Positions 45,137-54,304 of a DNA stretch of 64,000 nt are shown here, piece after piece. The translations under genes and the position numbers were made by a program. Source of the stretch: Flavobacterium johnsoniae UW101 (lineage in GTDB: Bacteria > Bacteroidota > Bacteroidia > Flavobacteriales > Flavobacteriaceae); contig NC_009441.1 of the NCBI RefSeq assembly GCF_000016645.1, forward strand, positions 5,394,001-5,458,000. Direction: 5' to 3'. The notes beneath the pieces are model-generated. The model searched no databases and was not told the DNA's origin. It saw nothing but the letters and a program-made list of their open reading frames with translations. Position 1 is the stretch's first letter. The number at the start of each line of letters is the position of its first letter.

Positions 45137-46819
45137 ATGAAAAAAATTTCACTTCTATTTTATTTTATCTCAATTTATAGTTTCGCACAGCATACGGCAC
45201 CACCAACAGGATTAGTTGCCTCAAAAGCAATGGTGGTTTCAGCCCGCGAAGAAGCCTCAAAAATTGGCGTTGAAATCATGAAAAAAGGCGGTAACGCTTT
45301 TGATGCTATGGCAGCAACTGAGCTGGCACTTGCAGTAGCATATCCATACGCTGGAAATCTTGGCGGAGGCGGCTTTATGGTTTACAGAAAAGCAAACGGC
45401 GAAGTGGGCAGTTTGGATTATCGCGAAAAAGCACCTCTTGCTGCAACAAAAAATATGTTTCTGGATAAAGAAGGAAATGTAATAAAAGGCAAAAGTACAG
45501 AATCGCCTTTAGCGATTGGTGTTCCGGGAACTATTGCCGGAGTTTTTGCAGTTCAGAAAAAGCTGGGATCTCTGCCAATGTCAGAAATTTTAAAACCTGT
45601 AATTGCCCTTGCAGAAAAAGGTGTTGTTGTAACCAAAAAACAACAAAAACAATTAGAAGCTTATCACGATGCTATAGTAAAAGCAAATGGGCCCAATACA
45701 TTAATGGCAGGAAAATTTCAAGAAGGCGATACGATTAAATATCCGGCTCTTGCCAGCACTTTAAAGCGAATTTCAAAAAACGGAAAAGACGAGTTTTATA
45801 AAGGTAAAACCGCTCAGGTTTTGGTAGATTATCTAAAGAAAAAAGGCGGTATTATCACTCTGAAAGATTTAGCATCTTATGAAGCAAAATGGAGAAATCC
45901 ATTACAGTTTGATTATAAAGATTTGAAAGTAACATCGATGGCGCCTCCAAGCAGCGGCGGTATTTGTCTGGCTCAGATCATGAAAATGATTTCTCCTTTT
46001 TATTTGTCTAAAATGGGACATAATTCTGAACAATCCATTCAGGTAATTGTAGAAGCAGAAAGAAGAGCTTATGCCGACAGAAGCCAGTTTTTAGGCGATC
46101 CTGATTTTGTAAAAATTCCAATTAAAGGACTTTTATCAGATTCATATTTAAAAGAAAGAATGTCAAATTTTGATTCAGAAAAAGCTACTTTATCATCAGA
46201 CATAAAAGAAGGAAAAGTAACCTATAACGAAAGCACCGAAACTACACATTACTCTATTGTAGATCAGTTTGGAAATGCGGTTGCTGCCACAACAACCATC
46301 AACGACGGTTTTGGTTCAAAATATTACTGCGATGAATTAGGCTTCTTTTTAAATAACGAAATGGATGATTTCAGCGCAAAACCAGGCTCTCCAAATATGT
46401 TTGGATTAGTTGGAAATGAAGCCAACAGTATTGCACCTCAAAAAAGAATGCTGAGCTCTATGACTCCAACTATTGTAGAAAAAAACGGAAAATTATTTAT
46501 GGTAGTAGGTTCACCAGGCGGATCGACTATTATCACATCGGTGCTTCAGACTATTTTAAATGTTTACGAATACAATTTAAGTATGCAGGATGCTGTAAAT
46601 GCACCACGTTTTCATCATCAATGGCTTCCCGATCTTATAACTTTTGAACCTGATACTTTCGATAATAAAACGCTGGAAGGCTTAAAATCTAAAGGATATT
46701 TAATTAACGAAAAAACAACGCCTGTAATTGGAAAAGTAGATGCAATTCTGGTTTATCCTGACAACACACTTGAAGGAGGTGCCGATTTTAGAGGCGATGA
46801 CAAAGCGGCTGGATTTTAA
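45137..46819 (+). CDS. ggt: Gamma-glutamyltransferase
   Basis: A 560-residue periplasmic or secreted Ntn hydrolase that cleaves glutathione and gamma-glutamyl peptides. Signal peptide MKKISLLFYFISIYSFAQ; the precursor processing site is at ETTHYSIVD, where Thr369 becomes the catalytic N-terminus of the small subunit. Substrate residues lie in NLGGGGFMV, and the small subunit shows NNEMDDFS, SSMTPTIV and GSPGGSTIIT. All key motifs are intact. Co-transcribed with the AcpH-like gene. Confidence 0.93.
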   Translation: MKKISLLFYFISIYSFAQHTAPPTGLVASKAMVVSAREEASKIGVEIMKKGGNAFDAMAATELALAVAYPYAGNLGGGGFMVYRKANGEVGSLDYREKAPLAATKNMFLDKEGNVIKGKSTESPLAIGVPGTIAGVFAVQKKLGSLPMSEILKPVIALAEKGVVVTKKQQKQLEAYHDAIVKANGPNTLMAGKFQEGDTIKYPALASTLKRISKNGKDEFYKGKTAQVLVDYLKKKGGIITLKDLASYEAKWRNPLQFDYKDLKVTSMAPPSSGGICLAQIMKMISPFYLSKMGHNSEQSIQVIVEAERRAYADRSQFLGDPDFVKIPIKGLLSDSYLKERMSNFDSEKATLSSDIKEGKVTYNESTETTHYSIVDQFGNAVAATTTINDGFGSKYYCDELGFFLNNEMDDFSAKPGSPNMFGLVGNEANSIAPQKRMLSSMTPTIVEKNGKLFMVVGSPGGSTIITSVLQTILNVYEYNLSMQDAVNAPRFHHQWLPDLITFEPDTFDNKTLEGLKSKGYLINEKTTPVIGKVDAILVYPDNTLEGGADFRGDDKAAGF

Positions 46820-46843
46820 ATTCAAAAGATTTAAGTAGAAAAA

Positions 46844-46876
46844 TTTGATAAAAACGAATGTTTAGAGTTAAATTTG
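46844..46876 (+). promoter_or_regulatory. Promoter of the ClC channel gene
   Basis: TTTG (46844-46847), 21-nt spacer and -7 TAAATTTG (46869-46876), a close match to the Bacteroidota consensus. The leader to the ATG at 46904 would be about 20 nt. Confidence 0.65.
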
Positions 46877-46903
46877 CATTCTCCGTAATTTTTTAAAATA
46901 CTA

Positions 46904-48688
46904 ATGATAAAAAAACTGTTTCGTCGACTGGAAAGTATTATTGCTTTGGCTCAATCTATTTTGACACCAAAACAATTCATTTTTTTATCAAGTGTTTTAG
47001 TGGGTATTTCCTGTTCTTTTGCAGTAATTATCCTGAAAGCTTTTGCCCATAATGTTTTTTCTTTTGCAACTTATATAAGTGGAATTTTAAAATTAGGTTT
47101 TATTAATAGTATCCTGCCTATAATTGGTATTCTGCTTACGGTTTTGGTTGTAAAAAAGGTTCTAAACGGATCGATTCAAAAAGGAACTTCTCAAATTTTA
47201 TACGCAGTTGCTAAAAAAGCCAGCATAATTCCGAGAAAGCAAATGTACGCGCAAATTGTAACAAGCTCGTTAACTGTTGGTTTAGGAGGTTCTGCAGGTT
47301 TAGAAAGTCCAATTGTAATTACAGGAGCCGCTTTTGGTTCTAATTATGCACAAAACTATAAATTAGCTTATAAAGACCGTACTTTACTTATTGGCTGTGG
47401 TGTGGCAGCTGGAATCTCAGCAGCATTTAACGCCCCAATTGCAGGAGTTCTTTTTGCTATTGAAGTTTTATTGGTAGACGTCAGCATATCGGCTTTTACA
47501 CCTATTATGATTTCGGCGGCGACGGGTGCTTTGGTATCGGCAATTGTATTAGACGAAAGCATTCTTTTATCTTTTAAAAAACAAGAAACTTTTGATTATC
47601 ATAATATTCCTTTTTACGTAATTTTAGGCTTAATAACTGGTTTTATGGCTGTTTATTACGCCCGAAATTTTCAAAGGGTAGAACATTATTTCTCAGAACT
47701 AAAAATGGGACCTTATAAAAAAGCCCTGATTGGTTCTTCGCTTTTAGCACTTCTTATTTTTATTTTCCCAACTCTTTTTGGTGAAGGATACGAAAGCATC
47801 AAAACATTATCTGAAAGTGATCCCGGACAATTGTTAGACAATACTTTATTTGCCACATGGAGAAATAACAACTGGGTTTTACTGCTTTTTATTGGATGCA
47901 CAATGATGGTAAAAGTCTTTGCATCCGGACTTACGCTTGGAAGCGGCGGAAATGGAGGTAATTTTGCTCCTTCCCTGTTTTTAGGATCTTATTTAGGATA
48001 TTTCTTTTCAAAACTTGTTACCCTTACTGGTTTATCAAAACTGCCTATTACTAATTTTACAATGGTTGGAATGGCTGGAATCCTTAGCGGATTATTTCAT
48101 GCACCATTAACAGCAATATTCCTTATTGCCGAAATTACAGGAGGTTACGGCTTGATGATTCCGCTTATGATTGTTTCCTCAATCAGTTTTGCTATTTCTA
48201 AACGTTTTGAAAAATATTCGCTTGACGTAAAAAATCTTGCGAAAAAAGGGCACGCTTTTACCAGTAATAAAGATTCTAATATTCTATCGACTCTGGATAT
48301 TGATACGATTATCCAAACGGATTATTTAACCGTTTCCCCAGAAGATCATTTGAGCAAATTAGTCGACCTTATTTCGCATTCTAATCAGGTTGTTTTTGCT
48401 GTTGTAAACAATGACAGAGATCTTGTTGGAATTGTACATTTTAATGATATCCGCGAAATCATTTTTAATGCTTACCGCGTAAAATATACGTTAATTAAAG
48501 ACGTAATGAAAACGCCTGCAGCAACCATTTCTTCAAATGACAGTATGGAAATTGTCATGACAAAATTCGAAAGATCAAAATCAGCTTTTCTTCCTGTACT
48601 TAGAAATGACAAATACTTCGGCATCATTTCAAAATCTATTGCACTTGAAGCCTACAGAATGAAACTGCGTTCTATGACAATAGAATAA
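46904..48688 (+). CDS. ClC-family chloride channel or transporter with CBS pair
   Basis: A 594-residue protein with about 12 membrane segments and a C-terminal pair of CBS domains (about 465-590), which usually bind adenine nucleotides and gate transport. Ion-selectivity motifs are recognisable as GGSAGLESP (the GxExP loop) and GSGGNGGNFAPSLFLG. The glutamate preceding SP corresponds to the external gating Glu of ClC proteins. Chloride channel versus H+/Cl- exchanger cannot be decided by eye. It has its own promoter. Confidence 0.9.
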   Translation: MIKKLFRRLESIIALAQSILTPKQFIFLSSVLVGISCSFAVIILKAFAHNVFSFATYISGILKLGFINSILPIIGILLTVLVVKKVLNGSIQKGTSQILYAVAKKASIIPRKQMYAQIVTSSLTVGLGGSAGLESPIVITGAAFGSNYAQNYKLAYKDRTLLIGCGVAAGISAAFNAPIAGVLFAIEVLLVDVSISAFTPIMISAATGALVSAIVLDESILLSFKKQETFDYHNIPFYVILGLITGFMAVYYARNFQRVEHYFSELKMGPYKKALIGSSLLALLIFIFPTLFGEGYESIKTLSESDPGQLLDNTLFATWRNNNWVLLLFIGCTMMVKVFASGLTLGSGGNGGNFAPSLFLGSYLGYFFSKLVTLTGLSKLPITNFTMVGMAGILSGLFHAPLTAIFLIAEITGGYGLMIPLMIVSSISFAISKRFEKYSLDVKNLAKKGHAFTSNKDSNILSTLDIDTIIQTDYLTVSPEDHLSKLVDLISHSNQVVFAVVNNDRDLVGIVHFNDIREIIFNAYRVKYTLIKDVMKTPAATISSNDSMEIVMTKFERSKSAFLPVLRNDKYFGIISKSIALEAYRMKLRSMTIE

Positions 48689-48712
48689 GCTTAATATCGG
48701 ATAAGTTAAAAA

Positions 48713-48744
48713 TTTGCTATAACCGATATTATGAAGTAAATTTG
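48713..48744 (+). promoter_or_regulatory. Promoter of the Fic gene
   Basis: TTTG (48713-48716), 20-nt spacer, -7 TAAATTTG (48737-48744). The start of transcription falls almost at the ATG (48752), so the mRNA would be leaderless or nearly so. Confidence 0.65.
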
Positions 48745-48751
48745 TAGGATT

Positions 48752-49705
48752 ATGTGGAATATTGACTTAACATACCGAGACGAATTTCAATCAACTTTTG
48801 ATCGATTGTACCAAAAAAGACAGGAACTGCAAACCAGCAGACCACTGCCTAATATTGCTTTACATAAAATCCGCGAAAGTTTATCTCTCGAATGGACTTA
48901 CAATTCAAATAGTATTGAAGGAAATACAATGAGCTTACGTGAAACCCAAATGGTTATCCAGGAAGGAATTACCATAAAAGGGAAATCACTTCGAGAGCAT
49001 TTTGAAACCCATAATCACGACAAAGCAATTGACTATTTATATTCAATTGTTGATGATAATTACAAACTTAGAAGTATTGATATTCTTACTATTCATGGTT
49101 TAGTTTTACGTTCCATTGAAGATGATTTTGCTGGCCGCATTAGAAACGGAGGTGTTCGTATTTCAGGAGCGAATTTTATGCCTCCAAATGCTAATAAAGT
49201 TTCAGATTATCTAGATGAATTAATTGACTTTATCAATACAAATCCATTAGGTTTAAATGATATTGAGCTGTCAACAATTTACCATCATAAATTAGTCTGG
49301 ATTCATCCTTTTTTTGATGGAAACGGCCGTACAGTTCGTTTAAGTATGAATTTATTATTAATGCGTTGTGGTTTTCCTCCGGCTATTATTTTAAAAAACG
49401 ATAGAAAAAAGTATTACGAAGCATTAAATCAAGCCAATAATGGCAATTACCAAAAACTAACGCTTTTGATGTGTCAGGCACTTGAGCGTACACTCAATAT
49501 TTATTTAAATGCAATGCCCGGAAGCACTTACGATTATCAGCCTATACAAAATATCGTAAGCGAGCCAGAATCACCATATGGTCAGGAATATGTTAGTTTA
49601 TTGGCCAGAACAGGAAAAATAGATGCTTATAAAGAAGGCCGAAACTGGTACACAACCAAAGAAGCCATTGAAGAATATATGGCCACAAGAAAAAGAAAAC
49701 GCTAG
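48752..49705 (+). CDS. Fic-domain protein (probable AMP-transferase) with inhibitory helix
   Basis: A 317-residue protein. The Fic motif HPFFDGNGRTVR begins at His185, the catalytic residue for transfer of AMP from ATP to a protein hydroxyl. The inhibitory motif with Glu, SNSIEGN at 52-58 (pattern S/TxxxEG/N), is N-terminal to the Fic core, the arrangement of class II Fic proteins that inhibit themselves. The C-terminus is basic and has a helix-turn-helix-like region (EYVSLLARTGKIDAYKEGRN), as in many bacterial stand-alone Fic proteins. No antitoxin gene is adjacent. A terminator hairpin overlaps its stop codon. Confidence 0.88.
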   Translation: MWNIDLTYRDEFQSTFDRLYQKRQELQTSRPLPNIALHKIRESLSLEWTYNSNSIEGNTMSLRETQMVIQEGITIKGKSLREHFETHNHDKAIDYLYSIVDDNYKLRSIDILTIHGLVLRSIEDDFAGRIRNGGVRISGANFMPPNANKVSDYLDELIDFINTNPLGLNDIELSTIYHHKLVWIHPFFDGNGRTVRLSMNLLLMRCGFPPAIILKNDRKKYYEALNQANNGNYQKLTLLMCQALERTLNIYLNAMPGSTYDYQPIQNIVSEPESPYGQEYVSLLARTGKIDAYKEGRNWYTTKEAIEEYMATRKRKR

Positions 49706-49720
49706 TTCTAAACTAGCGTT
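49698..49720. terminator. Terminator overlapping the Fic stop codon
   Basis: 10-bp perfect stem AACGCTAGTT / AACTAGCGTT with a 3-nt loop. The TAG of the gene is inside the left arm. Confidence 0.75.
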
Positions 49721-49783
49721 AATTTGTTATTAATTGTAACATAAACTTTTGCATTCGAGTACAAAAAGAACAAATCAAAGTGG

Positions 49784-49791
49784 TAACTTTG
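49784..49791 (+). promoter_or_regulatory. -7 promoter element of uvrA
   Basis: TAACTTTG matches TANNTTTG and ends 16 bp before the ATG at 49808. It makes the TTG at 49796 an unlikely start. Confidence 0.5.
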
Positions 49792-49807
49792 CGTTTTGCT
49801 CATTTTT

Positions 49808-52639
49808 ATGCTAGATAAAGACAACACTATTGAAGTTCTTGGCGCAAGAGTTCATAATCTAAAAAATATCGATATTTCAATTCCGCGTGAAAAACTGGTG
49901 GTAATTACCGGTTTATCAGGTTCGGGAAAATCATCTTTGGCATTTGACACTATTTATGCCGAAGGCCAGCGTCGTTATGTTGAAACTTTTTCGGCTTATG
50001 CCAGACAATTCCTTGGCGGTTTAGAACGTCCAGATGTTGATAAAATCGACGGACTTTCTCCCGTTATTGCCATAGAACAAAAAACTACCAGTAAAAGTCC
50101 GCGTTCAACCGTTGGAACCATTACTGAAATATACGATTTCTTAAGACTTTTATATGCCCGTGGTGCAGACGCTTACAGTTACAACACAGGCGAAAAAATG
50201 GTTTCATATTCTGATGAACAAATTAAAGATTTGATTATTCAGGATTATAACGGAAAACGAATTAATATACTGGCACCTGTAATTAAGGCCCGTAAAGGTC
50301 ATTATGCCGAATTATTCCAGCAAATTACAAAACAAGGATTTCTAAAAGTCCGCGTAAATGGAGAAGTTCAGGATTTAACAGCCGGAATGAAACTGGATCG
50401 TTATAAAACACACGACATTGAAATTGTTGTAGACAGAATGGTTATTGAAGACAATCCGGATAATCAGAAACGATTAGCAGAAAGTATTAATACCGCAATG
50501 CATCACGGTGAAAACGTGTTGATGATTTTAGATCAGGATTCAAATGAAGTTCGTTATTTCAGCCGAAATTTGATGTGTCCAACAACCGGAATTTCGTATC
50601 AAAATCCAGAACCGAATTTATTTTCTTTCAACTCGCCAAAAGGCGCGTGTCCGCATTGTAACGGATTAGGAACTGTACACGAAATCAATGTTAAAAAAAT
50701 AATTCCAAATCCGAAATTATCGATTAAAAGCGGTGGTTTGGCTCCGCTTGGCGAATACAAATCATCATGGATTTTCAAACAGTTAGAAACCATTGGTGAG
50801 AAATTTGGGTTTAAAATTACAGATCCAATCGAGAAAATTCCGGAAGAAGCCATGACCATGATTCTGCATGGCGGAAAAGATAAATTTACTGTAAGTTCTA
50901 AAGATCTTGGTGTTACCCGCGATTATAAAATTGATTTTGAAGGAATTTCAAACTTCATCAAAAATCAATATGATGAAAGCGCAACAACCAGCATAAAGCG
51001 CTGGGCGAAAGATTTTATGGACGAAATTCCTTGTCCGGTCTGCGAAGGTTCACGCCTTAAAAAAGAAGCTTTATTTTTTAGAGTAAATGAAAAAAATATC
51101 ACTGAATTATGTGATATGGATATTTCAGACTTAACTGCGTGGTTCCATGATTTAAACAGCCACCTAACTGATAAACAGCTTTTGATTGCCTCTGAAGTTG
51201 TTAAAGAAATTAAAGACCGTTTGAACTTTTTAATGAACGTTGGTTTAAACTATCTGGCTTTAAGCCGAAGTTCAAAATCGCTTTCAGGAGGTGAAGCACA
51301 GCGTATTCGTCTGGCAACCCAAATTGGTTCACAATTAGTTGGTGTGCTTTATATTTTAGATGAGCCAAGTATTGGTTTACACCAAAGAGACAATGAAAAA
51401 CTAATTCATTCACTTGAACAATTACGTGATATTGGAAATTCGGTTATTGTGGTAGAACATGACAAAGACATGATCGAAACCGCAGATTATGTAATTGATA
51501 TAGGTCCAAAAGCCGGAAAATACGGAGGAGAAATCATCAGTATTGGAACACCTGCAGAAACTTTAAAATCAGATACTATTACCGCTCAATATTTGAATGG
51601 TAAAATGAAATTAGAGATTCCGAAAGAACGCCGTAAAGGAAATGGAAAATTCTTAAAACTAACCGGAGCAACAGGAAACAACCTTAAAAATGTTTCTATC
51701 GAAATACCTTTAGGTCAGTTAATTTGTGTTACGGGAGTTTCAGGAAGCGGAAAATCAACTTTGATCAACGAAACGCTCTACCCTATTTTAAACGCTTATT
51801 ACTTTAATGGCGTAAAAAAACCACAGCCTTATAAAAAGATTGAAGGTTTAGAACATATAGATAAAGTTATAGATATTGACCAAAGTCCGATTGGAAGAAC
51901 ACCGCGTTCAAATCCAGCGACTTATACCGAAGTTTTTACAGAAATCAGAAACTTGTTCACGATGACTTCTGAAAGTATGATTCGCGGTTACAAAGCCGGA
52001 CGTTTCAGTTTTAACGTAAAAGGCGGACGCTGCGAAACCTGCGAAGGTTCTGGAGTTAGAACAATCGAAATGAACTTTTTACCAGACGTTTATGTAGAAT
52101 GCGAAACGTGTCAGGGAAAACGTTTTAACAGAGAAACACTTGAAATTCGATACAAAGGAAAATCAATCTCGGATGTTCTGGATATGACGGTTGACGAGGC
52201 GGTTCCGTTTTTTGAAAATATTCCGAAGATTTACAGAAAAGTAAAAACAATTCAGGATGTTGGTTTAGGATATATTACACTAGGACAACAAAGTACAACG
52301 CTTTCTGGTGGTGAAGCACAACGTATTAAACTAGCAGGAGAATTGTCTAAAAAAGATACCGGAAATACGTTTTATATTCTGGACGAACCTACAACCGGAT
52401 TACACTTTGAAGATATTCGCGTTTTAATGGACGTAATCAATAAATTAGTAGATAAAGGAAATACAATTCTGGTTATTGAGCACAATATGGACGTTATTAA
52501 ACTTGCGGATTATATTATCGATATTGGACCTGAAGGCGGAAAAGGAGGCGGACAATTAATTGCCAAAGGAACACCGGAAGAAGTAGCCAAAAATAAAAAA
52601 AGCTATACGGCTAAGTTTTTGAAAAAGGAATTGGAATAA
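49808..52639 (+). CDS. uvrA: Excinuclease ABC subunit A
   Basis: A 943-residue damage-recognition ATPase of nucleotide-excision repair. It has two ABC modules with Walker [10 protein letters not shown] and GVSGSGKST, two signature motifs ([12 protein letters not shown] and [12 protein letters not shown]), Walker [14 protein letters not shown] and [13 protein letters not shown], and zinc-binding cysteines in [26 protein letters not shown] and CETCQGKR. The ATG at 49808 gives [20 protein letters not shown], the usual family start. Acts with UvrB and UvrC, which are not in this window. Confidence 0.97.
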   Translation: MLDKDNTIEVLGARVHNLKNIDISIPREKLVVITGLSGSGKSSLAFDTIYAEGQRRYVETFSAYARQFLGGLERPDVDKIDGLSPVIAIEQKTTSKSPRSTVGTITEIYDFLRLLYARGADAYSYNTGEKMVSYSDEQIKDLIIQDYNGKRINILAPVIKARKGHYAELFQQITKQGFLKVRVNGEVQDLTAGMKLDRYKTHDIEIVVDRMVIEDNPDNQKRLAESINTAMHHGENVLMILDQDSNEVRYFSRNLMCPTTGISYQNPEPNLFSFNSPKGACPHCNGLGTVHEINVKKIIPNPKLSIKSGGLAPLGEYKSSWIFKQLETIGEKFGFKITDPIEKIPEEAMTMILHGGKDKFTVSSKDLGVTRDYKIDFEGISNFIKNQYDESATTSIKRWAKDFMDEIPCPVCEGSRLKKEALFFRVNEKNITELCDMDISDLTAWFHDLNSHLTDKQLLIASEVVKEIKDRLNFLMNVGLNYLALSRSSKSLSGGEAQRIRLATQIGSQLVGVLYILDEPSIGLHQRDNEKLIHSLEQLRDIGNSVIVVEHDKDMIETADYVIDIGPKAGKYGGEIISIGTPAETLKSDTITAQYLNGKMKLEIPKERRKGNGKFLKLTGATGNNLKNVSIEIPLGQLICVTGVSGSGKSTLINETLYPILNAYYFNGVKKPQPYKKIEGLEHIDKVIDIDQSPIGRTPRSNPATYTEVFTEIRNLFTMTSESMIRGYKAGRFSFNVKGGRCETCEGSGVRTIEMNFLPDVYVECETCQGKRFNRETLEIRYKGKSISDVLDMTVDEAVPFFENIPKIYRKVKTIQDVGLGYITLGQQSTTLSGGEAQRIKLAGELSKKDTGNTFYILDEPTTGLHFEDIRVLMDVINKLVDKGNTILVIEHNMDVIKLADYIIDIGPEGGKGGGQLIAKGTPEEVAKNKKSYTAKFLKKELE

Positions 52640-52653
52640 CCAAATTTTTATAT

Positions 52654-52953
52654 GGGGTGGATTAAAATCCATCCCAGTAATATATACCGATCCTATGGAT
52701 CTATTCGCGTGCATCGTATCTTTTTTTGACGGATTAAAATCCGTCGCTACAAAATGAGTCGAGCCAAAGGCTCTTTATGAATTGATTCTCAAAAAAATCT
52801 ATAGAAACGACAGATCAATAGCAACGGTTTTTAATCTTTTCAAAATATTGATACGTACCAATAAAAAGTTCCATAGGAATGATGCATATTGTAGCAACGG
52901 ATTTTAATCCTTTGATGATTTTGAAACGTCACACAATTGAGTTCCGTAGGAAC
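52654..52953. repeat. Cluster of REP-like palindromes
   Basis: Several short palindromes lie in a row: 52654-52675 (core TGGATTAAAATCCA), 52689-52701 (GATCC-tat-GGATC), 52728-52745 (GACGGATT-aa-AATCCGTC), 52761-52773 (GAGCC-aaa-GGCTC), 52868-52880 (GTTCC..GGAAT) and 52941-52953 (GTTCC-gta-GGAAC). Words such as CGGATT(A)AAATCC and GTTCCGTAGGAAC recur in different order. The arrangement resembles bacterial REP/BIME sequences moved by REP-associated transposases. No transposase gene is in the window. Confidence 0.6.
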
Positions 52954-53184
52954 GACATATATTAACCACAAACTCTAATTTATTATCAAACACCACATTC
53001 ATTGTAATCATCTGACAATGAATCAAAAAACTATAATCTAACATTATCTCAACATTACTTTTAGATTATAAATTTTCTTTTTTGTAACAATTCTAGAAAA
53101 AAGAGTTAATTTAGTATCCGCTTTTTTAAAAAAATTCAATTTTTTAAGAAGAGTTTTTTTTTAGATAAACCAATTGTTTGTTTG

Positions 53185-53305
53185 AAACCAAATGCCCTAG
53201 CTCTGATGGGAACGGCATTTCCCGATTTACAAAAAAGGCTTTTCAGCCGTAGTTTTTCTAAATTGGAAATATAGTAAACAGCAGGACTAAGCTCCTTCTT
53301 TAACT
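53185..53305 (+). ncRNA. Candidate structured RNA, resembling the Flavo-1 motif
   Basis: Between a T-rich tract and the LOG gene lies a segment with GCCCTAGCTCTGATGGGAAC, a hairpin GGGAA (53208-53212) / TTCCC (53219-53223), the alternative pair AAATGCC / GGCATTT (53190-53196, 53214-53220), an inner hairpin GGCT-tttc-AGCC (53237-53248) and a closing part CAGGACTAAGCTCCT. By memory the words GCCCTAGC..TGATGG..GGCAT and GCAGGA..AAGCTCC are those of the Flavo-1 RNA of flavobacteria. The resemblance was not verified with a covariance model. Confidence 0.4.
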
Positions 53306-53356
53306 ATTATAATAATGACAGCTTAAATAAAAATATAAATAATTAAAATACCTAAA

Positions 53357-54085
53357 ATGAGATTAGAAGATTTTGATAATGATGAGGACAAAGTAATCCA
53401 GGACAGTTTAAAACAAAAAACCTGGAATGAAATTAGAACCAATGACAGCTGGGCGATTTTTAAAATTATGTCTGAGTTTGTAAACGGTTACGAAAGCATG
53501 GGGCGTATTGGTCCTTGTGTATCTATTTTTGGATCTGCGAGAACAAAACCAGACGACAAATATTATTTATTGGCAGAAAAAATTGCTTATAAAATCAGTA
53601 AAGCCGGTTATGGCGTAATTACGGGAGGAGGCCCGGGAATTATGGAAGCTGGAAATAAAGGTGCACATATGGGAGGCGGAACGTCTGTTGGTTTAAACAT
53701 CGAACTGCCTTTTGAGCAGCACTTTAACCCTTATATTGATCACGATAAAAACCTGAATTTCGATTATTTCTTTGTGAGAAAAGTAATGTTCGTAAAGTAT
53801 TCACAAGGTTTTGTGGTTATGCCGGGAGGTTTTGGAACATTAGACGAAATGTTCGAAGCTATCACTTTAATTCAAACCAAAAAAATTGGAAAATTCCCAA
53901 TTATATTAGTTGGTGTAGAATTTTGGTCTGGTTTAATCGAATGGGTAAAAACAGTTTTGGTAGAAAAAATGCATACTGTAAGCTCGGAAGATTTAAACTT
54001 ATTCAAGATTGTAGATACTGAAGATGAAGTAGTTGATGTTTTAGATAAATTCTACAAGAAATACGATTTGAGTCCGAATTTCTAA
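53357..54085 (+). CDS. LOG family protein (TIGR00730-like)
   Basis: A 242-residue Rossmann-fold protein of the 'lonely guy' family. It has GPCVSIFGSARTKPDD, the nucleotide motif GGGPGIMEAGNKGAHMGGG and the conserved PGGFGTLDEMFEAITLIQTK. Family members release cytokinin-like bases from nucleotide 5'-monophosphates or act as nucleotide phosphoribohydrolases; in bacteria the true substrate is often unclear. Single gene; a terminator follows. The preceding RNA-like segment ends about 50 bp upstream. Confidence 0.88.
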   Translation: MRLEDFDNDEDKVIQDSLKQKTWNEIRTNDSWAIFKIMSEFVNGYESMGRIGPCVSIFGSARTKPDDKYYLLAEKIAYKISKAGYGVITGGGPGIMEAGNKGAHMGGGTSVGLNIELPFEQHFNPYIDHDKNLNFDYFFVRKVMFVKYSQGFVVMPGGFGTLDEMFEAITLIQTKKIGKFPIILVGVEFWSGLIEWVKTVLVEKMHTVSSEDLNLFKIVDTEDEVVDVLDKFYKKYDLSPNF

Positions 54086-54201
54086 AATATCTTTTTAATC
54101 TTACAAAGATAAATATATTCTGTAAGTTTAAGTATTCTTAAAAAAATCTGCACTTCTTAACCCTACAAGGTTAAATTTGCACCAATTACTATATAAAAAT
54201 G

Positions 54202-54231
54202 AAAGCTGTTTTTTTTAACAGCTTTTTTTAT
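54202..54231 (+). terminator. Terminator after the LOG gene
   Basis: 9-bp stem AAAGCTGTT / AACAGCTTT, 6-nt T loop, and T-run. Confidence 0.75.
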
Positions 54232-54304
54232 GCTATTTTTACAAAAAACCAAAACAGCTTTACACACGTAACTTAAGGTATATCTATAATTTTTAAGCCA
54301 ATTC

